Positions 26,489 to 34,687 of a stretch of 64,000 nucleotides of DNA are shown here, piece after piece. The DNA lies in IMG/VR virus record IMGVR_UViG_3300032296_003307, positions 62,001 through 126,000 of that record; one strand, given 5' to 3'. Under the pieces are notes generated by a model, which saw only the letters and a program-made list of their open reading frames with translations, searched no databases and had not been told where the DNA came from. How positions within the stretch are numbered: position 1 is the stretch's first letter; every line of letters starts with the position of its first letter. This DNA comes from a virus. Made by a program: the position numbers and the translations under genes.

Positions 26489-26518
26489 TTTGGTGACTTA
26501 AATTCTTTTTCGTATATT
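26489..26518 (+). promoter_or_regulatory. Promoter of tagged-protein cassette 2
   Basis: TTTG at 26489-26492 and TATATT at 26513-26518, spacer 20 nt, with overlapping TATTTATA (26515-26522). It matches the promoter region before 19528, including the ACTCAATAAAATG start context. Confidence 0.75.
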
Positions 26519-26543
26519 TATAACAAAACAAAAACTCAATAAA

Positions 26544-26951
26544 ATGAAAGACATAATTAGAATAAATCAATTAGCTGGCATTATTACCGAAGGTCAAGCC
26601 AGAAAGATGATGCAAGTATTAAATGAAGAAGAAACTAATGAATATTCCTTAGAAAATCTAATTAAACAATGGGTTAATGATAATGCTGGGGGTTATGGTC
26701 CTGATAAAGATGATCCTCAATATTTCAAATTTAAGAAAGAAATGAATATGCTTCTTAATAATACTCTTGAAGAATTTAATCCTGATTATTATGGGGATGA
26801 TACAACAATGAGTCCTAATGATATATTAGAAGATTTTATAGAAGAAGCTGTTAATATTATTTCTAAATATACAATGGGTTACTATGGAGATGATACCTCA
26901 TTCAGTCCCGAAGATATTAAGGATGATTTTTATATTTTTATAAAAAGGTAA
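26544..26951 (+). CDS. Cassette protein 2 with propeptide-like N-terminus
   Basis: A 135-residue protein starting MKDIIRINQLAGIITEGQAR, nearly identical to the leader at 19528. The remainder is acidic and unrelated. It contains an internal repeat: YYGDDTTMSPNDILEDF and YYGDDTSFSPEDIKDDF, about 37 residues apart. Promoter, leader and terminator match cassette 1, so the body has been exchanged or has diverged. Possibly a head-packaged protein. Confidence 0.7.
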   Translation: MKDIIRINQLAGIITEGQARKMMQVLNEEETNEYSLENLIKQWVNDNAGGYGPDKDDPQYFKFKKEMNMLLNNTLEEFNPDYYGDDTTMSPNDILEDFIEEAVNIISKYTMGYYGDDTSFSPEDIKDDFYIFIKR

Positions 26952-26977
26952 ATAAAACTTTATTTATATTTTAAACT

Positions 26978-27004
26978 AAGGCTTGGGAAACCAAGCCTTT
27001 TTTA
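26978..27004 (+). terminator. Intrinsic terminator, fused to the clamp-loader promoter
   Basis: AAGGCTTGG-GAAA-CCAAGCCTT plus T run, the same hairpin as at 20155. Confidence 0.88.
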
Positions 27005-27011
27005 TTATATT
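26983..27011 (+). promoter_or_regulatory. Clamp-loader promoter with -33 box in the terminator stem
   Basis: TTG at 26983-26985 and TATATT at 27006-27011, spacer 20 nt, 6 nt before the ATG. Confidence 0.7.
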
Positions 27012-27017
27012 AATGTT

Positions 27018-27953
27018 ATGAGTAAAAAAGAACACACCCTTTGGGTTGAAAAATATCGTTCTAATACTTTAGAAAATTATGTTGGTAACGAAAATATCAA
27101 ACAAACAGTTCAAAAGTATTTAGATCAAAATGATATTCAAAACTTTTTGTTTTACGGACCTGCTGGTACTGGTAAAACTACTTTAGCAAAACTTATTGTT
27201 AACAATCTAGATTGTGATTATCTTTATATTAATGCAAGTGATGAAAGAGGTATTGACACAATTAGAGATAAAGTATCTGGTTTTGCCTCTGCTGCCTCAT
27301 TTAAACCACTTAAAGTAGTTATTTTAGATGAAGCCGATTTTATTACAATTCAGGGTCAAGCAGCACTTCGAAATGTAATTGAGACTTATTCACGTACTAC
27401 AAGATTTATTTTAACTTGTAACTTTGTTGAACGTATTATTGATCCTCTCCAATCACGTTGTCAGGTACTTAAAATTGTTCCTCCCTCTAAAAATGATATT
27501 GCAAAACACGTTTTCAATATTCTAAAACAAGAGGAAACAGAAATTCAATTAGAGGATCTAAAACTAGTAGTTAATCAGTTTTATCCTGATGTTCGTAAGA
27601 TACTTAATACCCTACAAATGGGTGCCAAAGACGGACAGATAGTTGTTGATAAAACTATATTAGTGTCTAGTAACTACAAAAACCAAATTCTCACCGAGTT
27701 ATGCAAACCATCACAAAAATCGTTTAATAACATTAGACAAATAATTGCTGATGCTGGTGTAAGTGATTTTGAGGATTTATTTAGATTCCTATACGATAAT
27801 GTAGAAAAATATGCTCCCTTAAGTGTAGGTGAGGTAGTAATTTTTATCGAAGAATATCAATACCACTCCAACTTTCGTATCGATAAAGAGATAAATCTTA
27901 TGGCTTTGATATCCAGAATTTTATCATTAATTTTAAATAAAAGAATAATATGA
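27018..27953 (+). CDS. 44: Clamp loader large subunit, gp44-like AAA+ ATPase
   Basis: A 311-residue AAA+ protein close to T4 gp44 (319 aa). Walker A is GPAGTGKT (47-54), Walker B is VVILDEAD (100-107) and the SRC arginine-finger motif is in LQSRCQV. It opens and loads the gp45-like clamp at 22792. It overlaps the following gene by 4 nt. Confidence 0.92.
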   Translation: MSKKEHTLWVEKYRSNTLENYVGNENIKQTVQKYLDQNDIQNFLFYGPAGTGKTTLAKLIVNNLDCDYLYINASDERGIDTIRDKVSGFASAASFKPLKVVILDEADFITIQGQAALRNVIETYSRTTRFILTCNFVERIIDPLQSRCQVLKIVPPSKNDIAKHVFNILKQEETEIQLEDLKLVVNQFYPDVRKILNTLQMGAKDGQIVVDKTILVSSNYKNQILTELCKPSQKSFNNIRQIIADAGVSDFEDLFRFLYDNVEKYAPLSVGEVVIFIEEYQYHSNFRIDKEINLMALISRILSLILNKRII

Positions 27954-28198
27954 ACAATAAACAACAACAATTGAACGTCAACATCGACATTAAAAACACT
28001 AGACCTATTGTGTCTGAGGATGGAAATCAAGTATTTGCAGAAGGTGTTATCCTTCGTAAAGTATCTCGTTTTGTAACTGGTACTCAAGAAGATGGAATTA
28101 TTCCTATTCCCTGTTTTTATGATGTAAAAAGCGGTAAGGTATTGGTTGAATTGCTTCCTAAGGAACTTAGAGAGGAATTTGAGAGTGACAATATTTGA
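27950..28198 (+). CDS. Hypothetical protein between clamp-loader subunits, 82 aa
   Basis: A small protein with a beta-rich middle (VFAEGVILRKVSRFVTGTQE) and a helical acidic end. It overlaps both clamp-loader genes, so stoichiometric co-translation is likely. A replication-linked role is inferred only from position. Confidence 0.6.
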   Translation: MNNKQQQLNVNIDIKNTRPIVSEDGNQVFAEGVILRKVSRFVTGTQEDGIIPIPCFYDVKSGKVLVELLPKELREEFESDNI

Positions 28199-28604
28199 TT
28201 GGCTAAAACATATCACAGTAGATAAAAAACCCTGGTCATCTTTCACAGAGGTACAGCAAGAGTCATTTAATTCTTACATGGTTCATCGGTTTGTTAGTAT
28301 GTATGAAGGATACACTGAGGTTGCAAATTACGGCCAAAGAATCCCCTATCCTGAAAAAGAAAAAACTTATAAATACTATTGCCATATGTTGCCTAAAAAG
28401 AATGTCTTCCTCAAGTACGTAAAAAGTTCACGTAAAAAACCAAGTGAAAAACTATTACATCACATTGCTGACCATTATACTATTTCACTGGGAGAGGCAG
28501 AAGATTATATTTACATTCTTAAAAAAGAAGGAGTAGAGATGATTCTTGAAAAATCAGGTATTGAAGATAAAGAAATTAAAAAGTTACTAAAAGAAATACA
28601 ATGA
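28185..28604 (+). CDS. 62: Clamp loader small subunit, gp62-like
   Basis: A 139-residue protein starting at GTG (MTIFDWLKHITVDKKPWSSF). This start is preferred to the ATG at 28146, because the family begins with FDWL...PW.sFt and the longer form would run deep into the previous gene. Further family features are FNSYMVHRFVSM and YYCHMLPKKNVFLKYVK. It completes the gp44/gp62 loader. Overlaps are 14 nt upstream and 4 nt downstream. Confidence 0.78.
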   Translation: MTIFDWLKHITVDKKPWSSFTEVQQESFNSYMVHRFVSMYEGYTEVANYGQRIPYPEKEKTYKYYCHMLPKKNVFLKYVKSSRKKPSEKLLHHIADHYTISLGEAEDYIYILKKEGVEMILEKSGIEDKEIKKLLKEIQ

Positions 28605-28867
28605 CAAAAAATAGTGAAATCTATGGTACTAGAATTTATACTGATATAAACAATACCAATAGAACTATAGAAAAAACAGACTCAATTGTAGATTCAGTTA
28701 TTGATGAACACATTAAGAGAGCTAAATTAGGTAAAACAAAGTACAACAATACTTTAGATAGAACAGATTTATCAGTAATAGAGTATTTACAACATGCTAA
28801 AGAAGAAGCAATGGATTTAGCTCTGTATCTAGAGAAAACAATCCAAATGTTGCAAGGAAAAAAATAA
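28601..28867 (+). CDS. Conserved phage protein, helical, MazG-like pattern
   Basis: An 88-residue protein with KLGKTKYNNTLDRTDLSVIEYLQH followed at once by KEEAMDLALYLEK; written in two parts, this is a pattern seen in many T4-like phage small proteins. The EE...D spacing recalls all-alpha NTP pyrophosphatases (MazG), but a second metal motif is not obvious. Function unproven. Confidence 0.6.
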   Translation: MTKNSEIYGTRIYTDINNTNRTIEKTDSIVDSVIDEHIKRAKLGKTKYNNTLDRTDLSVIEYLQHAKEEAMDLALYLEKTIQMLQGKK

Positions 28868-28870
28868 GTT

Positions 28871-29827
28871 TTGCCAAAAAAGAAGAAAATACCTTCCATA
28901 GTAAAACAAATTCAAAAACACACTCTTAAGGAAATCAATTATTCTACGGAAAAACAGATTTCCTATAGCCAGGTGTCTATGTTTTTGAATTGTCCTCGTA
29001 AATGGTCTTTACAGTATAGAGACGGTTATTATCAATCCGAATCCTCTATTCATATGACATTCGGAACTGCTTTACACGAGGCATTACAACACTATATAAC
29101 AACTATATACGAAGTTAGTGGTGCGGAAGCCGACCGAATTAATTTAGAGGAATACTTTGAAGAACGTTTTAGAGAAACTTACCAAAAAGACTACAAATCA
29201 AACAAAAAAGTCCATTTTTCTGATCCTGTTGAAATGAGAGAATTTTATGAAGACGGATTAGAAATTTTAAACTTTGTTAAGAAAAAAAGAGGTGGTTATT
29301 TTGGTAAGCGAGGTTGGTATTTAGTAGGTTGTGAAGTTCCTTTATTATTGAACCCACATCCTGAATACAAGAATATTTTGTATAAGGGTTATTTGGATGT
29401 TGTTTTATATCACGAACCAACCAACACTTTTAAAATTTTAGATATTAAAACCTCTAGAAGTGGATGGGATGACAAAACAAAAAAAGACGAAACAAAACAG
29501 CTCCAATTAATCCTTTACAAAAAATTCTACAGCCAACAATTTGGAGTTCCTGAAGACAATATTAGTGTTGAATTCTTTATTGTTAAAAGAAAAGTATGGG
29601 AAGAATCCCCATTCCCAATCTCAAGGATACAAGAATACAAACCAGCAAGTGGTAAGGTTAAAATGAATAAGGCAACTAATACAATCAATTCATTTATTGA
29701 AGAGGTGTTTAATTATGATGGTTCACACAAAAATAAAATATTTGAACCAAACCCTTCATCCCACAATTGTCGTTTCTGTCCTTTTAAAAATAATAAGGAG
29801 CTTTGTCCATTAGGTGTATCTTCATAG
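28871..29827 (+). CDS. PD-(D/E)XK nuclease, Cas4/RecB type with Fe-S cysteines
   Basis: A 318-residue nuclease starting at TTG, 3 nt after the previous stop. The nuclease core includes FGTALHEALQHY, YKGYLDVV, ILDIKTS (the D-x-K motif) and QLQLILYKK. One cysteine near residue 40 (NCPRKWSLQYR) and three at the end (CRFCPF...LC) match the Cas4/AddB iron-sulfur site. It probably acts in DNA recombination or end processing. No CRISPR genes are nearby. Confidence 0.85.
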   Translation: MPKKKKIPSIVKQIQKHTLKEINYSTEKQISYSQVSMFLNCPRKWSLQYRDGYYQSESSIHMTFGTALHEALQHYITTIYEVSGAEADRINLEEYFEERFRETYQKDYKSNKKVHFSDPVEMREFYEDGLEILNFVKKKRGGYFGKRGWYLVGCEVPLLLNPHPEYKNILYKGYLDVVLYHEPTNTFKILDIKTSRSGWDDKTKKDETKQLQLILYKKFYSQQFGVPEDNISVEFFIVKRKVWEESPFPISRIQEYKPASGKVKMNKATNTINSFIEEVFNYDGSHKNKIFEPNPSSHNCRFCPFKNNKELCPLGVSS

Positions 29828-29865
29828 ATCCCAATATATTTATATACAACAAATAAATAAAGATT

Positions 29866-30066
29866 ATGACAAATAAAAAAGAAATGACATTAACCTCTGT
29901 AAAAGTACAGAGTGGATTGTTTGAAGAATTTAAAGTTGCTACAGTTCGTTACAAGTTTTCTCTTCAAAAATTGACCGAAAGATCTATTCACCTTTATCTC
30001 ACAGATGATGATTTTAGAAAAAAATTACATTCACACACAAACACAGAGTTTGAACAAAACGACTAA
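29866..30066 (+). CDS. Small ribbon-helix-helix-like protein
   Basis: A 66-residue protein. LTSVKVQSGLFEEFKVAT then FSLQKLTERSIHLYL follows a strand-helix-helix pattern of Arc/MetJ-type DNA-binding proteins, so it may be a regulator. A TATTTATA motif lies at 29837-29844, 21 nt upstream. Confidence 0.55.
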   Translation: MTNKKEMTLTSVKVQSGLFEEFKVATVRYKFSLQKLTERSIHLYLTDDDFRKKLHSHTNTEFEQND

Positions 30067-30071
30067 TTAAA

Positions 30072-30101
30072 TTTGGTTTTTACAAGAAAAAAAGTTATAT
30101 T
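30072..30101 (+). promoter_or_regulatory. Promoter TTTG-N20-TATATT opening the sugar island
   Basis: TTTG at 30072-30075 and TATATT at 30096-30101, spacer 20 nt, 9 nt before the glycosyltransferase start at 30111. Confidence 0.68.
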
Positions 30102-30110
30102 AAAACATAT

Positions 30111-31547
30111 ATGAATTCAAGTTTTGCTTATTTGCCTCCTGACAAAAGGAAAAAGATTATGCTTATTTGTGATGATATTCGAGTTCACTCGGGTATAGCA
30201 ACAGTAGGCAGAGAAGTAGTTATTCACACAGCCCAACATTTTAATTGGGTTAACATTGGAGGAGCCATTAACCATCCTGAAATGGGAAAACGTTTGGATC
30301 TTTCTCAATCAACAAACGATACAACTGGATTGAAAGATTCATCTGTAATAATGTATCCTGTTCATGATTATGGAAACCCTGATCTTTTAAGACAACTAAT
30401 TCAGATTGAAAAACCTGATGCAATAATGTTGATTACTGATCCTCGTTATTTTGTTTGGTTGTTTTCAATGGAAAATGAAATTAGAAAACACATTCCAATT
30501 GCTTACCTTAATATTTGGGATGATTATCCTGCTCCTCACTACAATAAAGCTTTTTATGAGGCATGTGATTTGTTGATGGGAATTTCAAAACAAACAGTAA
30601 ATATCAATAAATTGGTTTTGAGAGAAAAAGCAGCCAATAAAATCATTAAGTATGTTCCTCATGGTTTGAACCACGAAATTTTTAAACCAATTGACAAAAA
30701 CGATTCTAAATTAAAAGAATTTAAGAAAACCTTATTCAAAGGTAAAGAATATGATTTTGCTCTGTTGTTTAACTCTAGAAACATTAGAAGAAAACAAATT
30801 CCAGATACCATTTTATCTTACAAATACTTTATTGATTCTCTTCCAGTTGAAAAAGCTAAAAAATGTGCTTTAGTTCTTCATACAGAACGTGTAAGTGATC
30901 ATGGTACTGATTTGGATGCTGTTATTGAATTGCTTTGTAATGATGAAAAATATAATATTATCTTTACAGATGCAAAATACGATCCAATATCAATGAATTT
31001 GCTTTACAATAGTACTGATTGTCAAATCCTTTTGACCTCAAACGAAGGTTGGGGATTGAGTTTGACAGAAGCTATTTTGTGTGGTAATCCTATTATTGCA
31101 AATACAACAGGTGGTATGCAAGACCAAATGAGATTTGAAGATGAAAATGGAAATTGGTTTACACCATCATCAAAAATCCCTTCTAACCATAGAGGTACTT
31201 ACAAAAAACATGGTGAATGGGCATTTCCAGTTTATCCCGTAACACGTACTCTTGTAGGTTCACCTCCCACTCCTTACATTTGGGACGACCTTTGTAAAGC
31301 AGAAGATGCAGCTCAACGTATTATGGAAGTTTATAATTTAACCCCTGAAGAACGTAAAGCTAGAGGTTTAAAAGGTAGAGAATGGGCAATTGGAGAAGAA
31401 GCAGGTTTTACAGGAGAAACTCAAGGTAAAAGAGTAATAGATGCTTTTGATGAATTGTTTACCACCTGGAAGCCAAGAGAAAAATATGAATTGATAAATG
31501 CAAATCAAGTAGAAGATAGAACCTTAAACCACGAATTATTATATTAA
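30111..31547 (+). CDS. GT-B glycosyltransferase
   Basis: A 478-residue glycosyltransferase of the GT1/GT4 architecture. The N-terminal Rossmann part starts KIMLICDDIRVHSGIATVGRE; the C-terminal donor-binding part has SNEGWGLSLTEAILCGNPII and the E-x7-E pattern (GWGLSLTEAILCGN). It probably transfers a sugar to a virion or host-surface glycan or to modified DNA. An HNH gene separates it from a second GT-B enzyme (32275). Confidence 0.83.
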   Translation: MNSSFAYLPPDKRKKIMLICDDIRVHSGIATVGREVVIHTAQHFNWVNIGGAINHPEMGKRLDLSQSTNDTTGLKDSSVIMYPVHDYGNPDLLRQLIQIEKPDAIMLITDPRYFVWLFSMENEIRKHIPIAYLNIWDDYPAPHYNKAFYEACDLLMGISKQTVNINKLVLREKAANKIIKYVPHGLNHEIFKPIDKNDSKLKEFKKTLFKGKEYDFALLFNSRNIRRKQIPDTILSYKYFIDSLPVEKAKKCALVLHTERVSDHGTDLDAVIELLCNDEKYNIIFTDAKYDPISMNLLYNSTDCQILLTSNEGWGLSLTEAILCGNPIIANTTGGMQDQMRFEDENGNWFTPSSKIPSNHRGTYKKHGEWAFPVYPVTRTLVGSPPTPYIWDDLCKAEDAAQRIMEVYNLTPEERKARGLKGREWAIGEEAGFTGETQGKRVIDAFDELFTTWKPREKYELINANQVEDRTLNHELLY

Positions 31548-31558
31548 AATGAAATCCT

Positions 31559-31598
31559 TTTGACACTCATACATATTTATAACAAAATGAGTGTCAAA
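31559..31598 (+). repeat. 12-bp inverted repeat spanning the HNH start
   Basis: TTTGACACTCAT (31559-31570) and ATGAGTGTCAAA (31587-31598) are perfectly complementary. The 16-nt loop contains TATTTATA (31574-31581), and the right arm ends on the A of the endonuclease ATG. It may control HNH expression. Confidence 0.6.
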
Positions 31599-32251
31599 TG
31601 GATTATCAAAAAATATACCACCAAATAGTAGAAAGAGCAAAAAACAGAGTGTTAGAAGGTTATAAAGAAAAACATCATATTATTCCTAAATGTTTAGGTG
31701 GTAGTAATGATAAAAATAACTTAGTGGAACTAACAGCTAGAGAACATTTTTTATGTCATATGTTACTTTGTGAAATATATCCTAACGAAAATAAATTAAG
31801 ACATGCTTTATTTTTAATGGCTATAGGAAAGAAAAAAATTAAAGAAAAAACATATGTTATAAGTTCAAGAGTATATGAAAGATTAAAATGTGAATATTCT
31901 CAAATGTTAACTGGTAAAAAACAATCTGAAGAAACAAGAAATAAGAAATCCAAATCCATGATAGGTCATTCTATGTATACTGAAGAATGGAAACAAAAAA
32001 TAAGTAAATCTAATACTGGAAGAGAAATAACATGGGGTGATAAAATATCTTCTTCTTTAAAAGGAAGAAAAATTGATTGGGATAGAGGAATAAATAAAAC
32101 TATCATACAGTATGATTTAGAAGGTAATTTTATTAAAGAATATTCCTCAATAAATGAAGCTAAAAGACAAATCAAAGGAGATATAGGAGCCATGCTTTCA
32201 GGAAGACAAAAAACTGCTGGTGGTTATATTTGGAAATTTAAAGAAAATTAA
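31598..32251 (+). CDS. HNH homing endonuclease with NUMOD modules
   Basis: A 217-residue homing enzyme. The HNH core is KHHIIPKCLGGSNDKNNLVEL...REHFLCHMLL (25-56). Two NUMOD3-type repeats (GKKQSEETRNKKSKSM, EEWKQKISKSNTGRE) and a C-terminal NUMOD1-type helix-turn-helix (YDLEGNFIKEYSSINEAKRQ...GGYIWKFKEN) follow, as in Seg/HNH homing enzymes. It is inserted between two glycosyltransferase genes. Its final codons contain the TTTG box for the next gene. Confidence 0.92.
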   Translation: MDYQKIYHQIVERAKNRVLEGYKEKHHIIPKCLGGSNDKNNLVELTAREHFLCHMLLCEIYPNENKLRHALFLMAIGKKKIKEKTYVISSRVYERLKCEYSQMLTGKKQSEETRNKKSKSMIGHSMYTEEWKQKISKSNTGREITWGDKISSSLKGRKIDWDRGINKTIIQYDLEGNFIKEYSSINEAKRQIKGDIGAMLSGRQKTAGGYIWKFKEN

Positions 32252-32258
32252 TTATATT
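32229..32258 (+). promoter_or_regulatory. Promoter formed by the HNH 3' end
   Basis: TTTG at 32229-32232 lies in the codons for YIWK of the HNH protein; TATATT is at 32253-32258, spacer 20 nt. It drives the glycosyltransferase at 32275. Confidence 0.65.
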
Positions 32259-32274
32259 ATTTAAAATAAAAAAC

Positions 32275-33570
32275 ATGAATAAGCCGTTATTTGTAATAAG
32301 TTGTGCCTATGATACCTATAGTGGGTATGGGGCTAGAAGTCGCGATTTGGTTAAAGCCATTATTGAAACAGACAAATATGAAGTTAAATTGATGTCTCAA
32401 AGATGGGGAAATACACCTTTTGGATTCTGCAAAGACAATCCCGAATGGACATTCTTATCAAGCCATAACCTACCTAACAATCAGTTGACTCAACAACCTG
32501 ATATTTGGATGCAGATTACTGTTCCAAATGAATTCCAACCAGTAGGAAAATTTAGTATTGGTTGTACAGCAGGTATTGAAAGTACAGTTGCTCCTGGTGA
32601 TTGGATTGAAGGAATAAATAGAATGAATCTGACTTTAGTTTCGTCTGAATTTTCTAAAAAAGTGTTATTGGATTCCAAGTTTGAAAAAAGAAACAAACAA
32701 ACCAATGCTTTAGAAGCTCATGTTCAAGTTGAAAAGCCTCTTGAAGTATTGTTTGAAGGAGCCAACACAAACATCTATAAACAAACAGATGAACCTTGTT
32801 TAATTGATTTCAATATTCCAGAATCATTTGCTTACTTGTTTGTAGGCCACTGGATGGAAGGTGATTTGGGAGAAGATAGAAAAAATGTAGGATTATTAGT
32901 TAAAGCATTCTATGAAACATTTAAAAACAAACCTAAAAAACCAGCTTTGATTTTGAAAGCAGCTCAAGTAGGTGCCTCTTATGTTGATAGAGAAAGTATT
33001 TTAAATAAAATTAAACAAGTTCGTAAAACAGTAAATTCAAAAGATCTACCAAATATTTACCTTTTACATGGTGAATTTTCAGATGAGGAAATGAACTCTC
33101 TTTATAACCATTCTAAAGTAAAAGCAATGGTTAGTTTGACTAAAGGAGAAGGATATGGTCGTCCATTACTTGAATTCACTTTAGTTAAAAAACCTTTAAT
33201 ATGTTCAGGTTGGTCAGGACAAATGGACTTTTTAAATCCTGAATTTACTAATTTGTTAGGAGGTACTTTAACTCCTGTTCACCCAAGTACTAAAAATCAG
33301 TTCTTGATTGAAGGTTCTCAATGGTTCTCTCCTGATCATGGTCAAATAGGTTTTTATTTGAAAGATGTTTTTGAAAACTATAAAAACTATACTGAAAAAG
33401 CAAAACGCCAAGCCTACAAATCAAAAACAGAATTTAACTGGGATAAAATGAAGGAAAAAGTAGATGAATTATTTACTCAATACATTCCTGAGTTCCCAAA
33501 ACAAGTTCCTTTAGCACTTCCAAAATTAAAGAAAATAGAGTTACCCTCTTTGAAAAAAATTGAATCCTAA
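32275..33570 (+). CDS. GT-B (GT4-type) glycosyltransferase
   Basis: A 431-residue glycosyltransferase. The N-terminal start has CAYDTYSGYGARSRDLVKA and the C-terminal donor site has SLTKGEGYGRPLLEFTLVKKP (read as two parts: SLTKGEGYGRP and LLEFTLVKKP). It ends in a short Pro/Lys-rich repeat (LPKLKKIELPSLKKIES). Together with 30111 it opens the sugar island. Confidence 0.8.
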   Translation: MNKPLFVISCAYDTYSGYGARSRDLVKAIIETDKYEVKLMSQRWGNTPFGFCKDNPEWTFLSSHNLPNNQLTQQPDIWMQITVPNEFQPVGKFSIGCTAGIESTVAPGDWIEGINRMNLTLVSSEFSKKVLLDSKFEKRNKQTNALEAHVQVEKPLEVLFEGANTNIYKQTDEPCLIDFNIPESFAYLFVGHWMEGDLGEDRKNVGLLVKAFYETFKNKPKKPALILKAAQVGASYVDRESILNKIKQVRKTVNSKDLPNIYLLHGEFSDEEMNSLYNHSKVKAMVSLTKGEGYGRPLLEFTLVKKPLICSGWSGQMDFLNPEFTNLLGGTLTPVHPSTKNQFLIEGSQWFSPDHGQIGFYLKDVFENYKNYTEKAKRQAYKSKTEFNWDKMKEKVDELFTQYIPEFPKQVPLALPKLKKIELPSLKKIES

Positions 33571-33573
33571 TAA

Positions 33574-33606
33574 AAGGGGTATATTTGGAAATATAAAAAT
33601 AATTAA
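33574..33606 (+). pseudogene. Remnant of an HNH/NUMOD endonuclease C-terminus
   Basis: Read in frame, the bases give KGYIWKYKNN-stop, matching the end of the intact endonuclease at 32251 (GGYIWKFKEN-stop). The following AATTAATTACATT also matches AATTAATTATATT after the intact gene. The body of the endonuclease is gone. Confidence 0.65.
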
Positions 33607-33613
33607 TTACATT
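33584..33613 (+). promoter_or_regulatory. Promoter derived from the endonuclease remnant
   Basis: TTTG at 33584-33587 (in the YIWK codons of the remnant) and TACATT at 33608-33613, spacer 20 nt. It is the last clear promoter before the long sugar operon and so may serve 33621 to about 44364. Confidence 0.65.
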
Positions 33614-33620
33614 TAATAAT

Positions 33621-34082
33621 ATGAATTTTGATGAATTAACAATATGTCCTCGATGTGGAGGAGATGCCAATTATGTAGATGAAGTAAATGAAAGCATATC
33701 TACTCAGTTTTGCTTTTCATGTGGTTTTCAAACCAACTCATTAATGAAAGAAGGTGAAACCTTTTATGAAGAACAAATTTCAATTTTACCTGAGCTTTAT
33801 AAAGATTTGCTTTACAAAGATGAAAATGAAAATGTTTGGATGCCAACTACAGTAAATGTTCCTACTCAAGGAATGATATTTGCAAATGGTCCTTCTAAAG
33901 AACAATGGAAATGGGCAGCTGTAAAAGCAATTCAAGTAACAGAAGAAGAAAAAACTAAATACCCTATCCCAGGAAAACAAGGACAATACTATGAATGGAG
34001 AATGGATATGACAACTTTGAAAGAATATCATGAGCGTGAGTTTATGGATTGTTTAAGCTATATTGGAGTACTTCCAGAATGA
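33621..34082 (+). CDS. Zinc-ribbon protein, conserved in T4-like phages
   Basis: A 153-residue protein with an N-terminal zinc ribbon (CPRCGGDANYV...FCFSCGF, about 9-35) and a tail containing WMPTTVNVPTQGMIFANGP. Similar proteins occur in many T4-like phages without known function. It overlaps the next start by 4 nt. Confidence 0.65.
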   Translation: MNFDELTICPRCGGDANYVDEVNESISTQFCFSCGFQTNSLMKEGETFYEEQISILPELYKDLLYKDENENVWMPTTVNVPTQGMIFANGPSKEQWKWAAVKAIQVTEEEKTKYPIPGKQGQYYEWRMDMTTLKEYHEREFMDCLSYIGVLPE

Positions 34083-34687
34083 TTAGCTTGGCTATAACTG
34101 TATGTAATGAAGCTCATGAGCTAGAAACACTACTAACTTATTTAGAAGATAGAGCTTTATCTCATGAATATGAAATAGTAATTCAAATTGATAAAGACAA
34201 TCACACCGATGAAGTATTGAGTGTTATTGTCAACAGAGGAATAAAACATTGGTTTTATCCTTTAAATAAAGACTTTGCTGGTTACAAAAATGAATTAGCA
34301 AAACACTGTTCAGGAGAATATATCTTCCAAATCGATGCTGATGAAATTCCAGCAATAGAATTACTTGATATACTTCCAGGCATATTAGAAAGTAATCCTG
34401 AGGTGGATGTATACTTAGTTCCTCGGATTAATACCGTAAGTGGTATCACCGAGGAACATATCCTGAAATGGGGTTGGAAATATGAAAATGAAAGAGTAAA
34501 TTTTCCTGATTATCAGTGGAGAATTTATAGAAACTCTCCTTCAATAAAATGGATAAATAAAGTTCACGAGCGTTTGGAAGGTTATAAACTATTTAGTACA
34601 TTACCTCCACAGGATGAATTCTGTTTATTACATCCAAAAACAATAGAAAGACAAGAAAAACAAAACCAGTTTTATAATACATTGTGA
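34079..34687 (+). CDS. GT2-family glycosyltransferase
   Basis: A 202-residue GT-A enzyme starting MISLAITVCNEAHELETLLTYL... (the ATG at 34079 gives the canonical N-terminus; the upstream ATG at 34049 lies inside the previous gene). The metal-binding DxD is in FQIDADEIP, and the late W-x-N-K-V-H-E-R segment is typical of this subgroup. Confidence 0.82.
   Translation: MISLAITVCNEAHELETLLTYLEDRALSHEYEIVIQIDKDNHTDEVLSVIVNRGIKHWFYPLNKDFAGYKNELAKHCSGEYIFQIDADEIPAIELLDILPGILESNPEVDVYLVPRINTVSGITEEHILKWGWKYENERVNFPDYQWRIYRNSPSIKWINKVHERLEGYKLFSTLPPQDEFCLLHPKTIERQEKQNQFYNTL

Noticed and set aside
28871-29827. Cas4 as part of a CRISPR system
   Set aside because: No cas1, cas2 or repeat array is nearby; stand-alone Cas4/RecB-like nucleases are common in phages.
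31549-31563. MKSF-stop as a remnant of the glycosyltransferase at 32275
   Set aside because: The similarity to MNKPLF is too short to support, unlike the remnants at 9622, 13670 and 56632.
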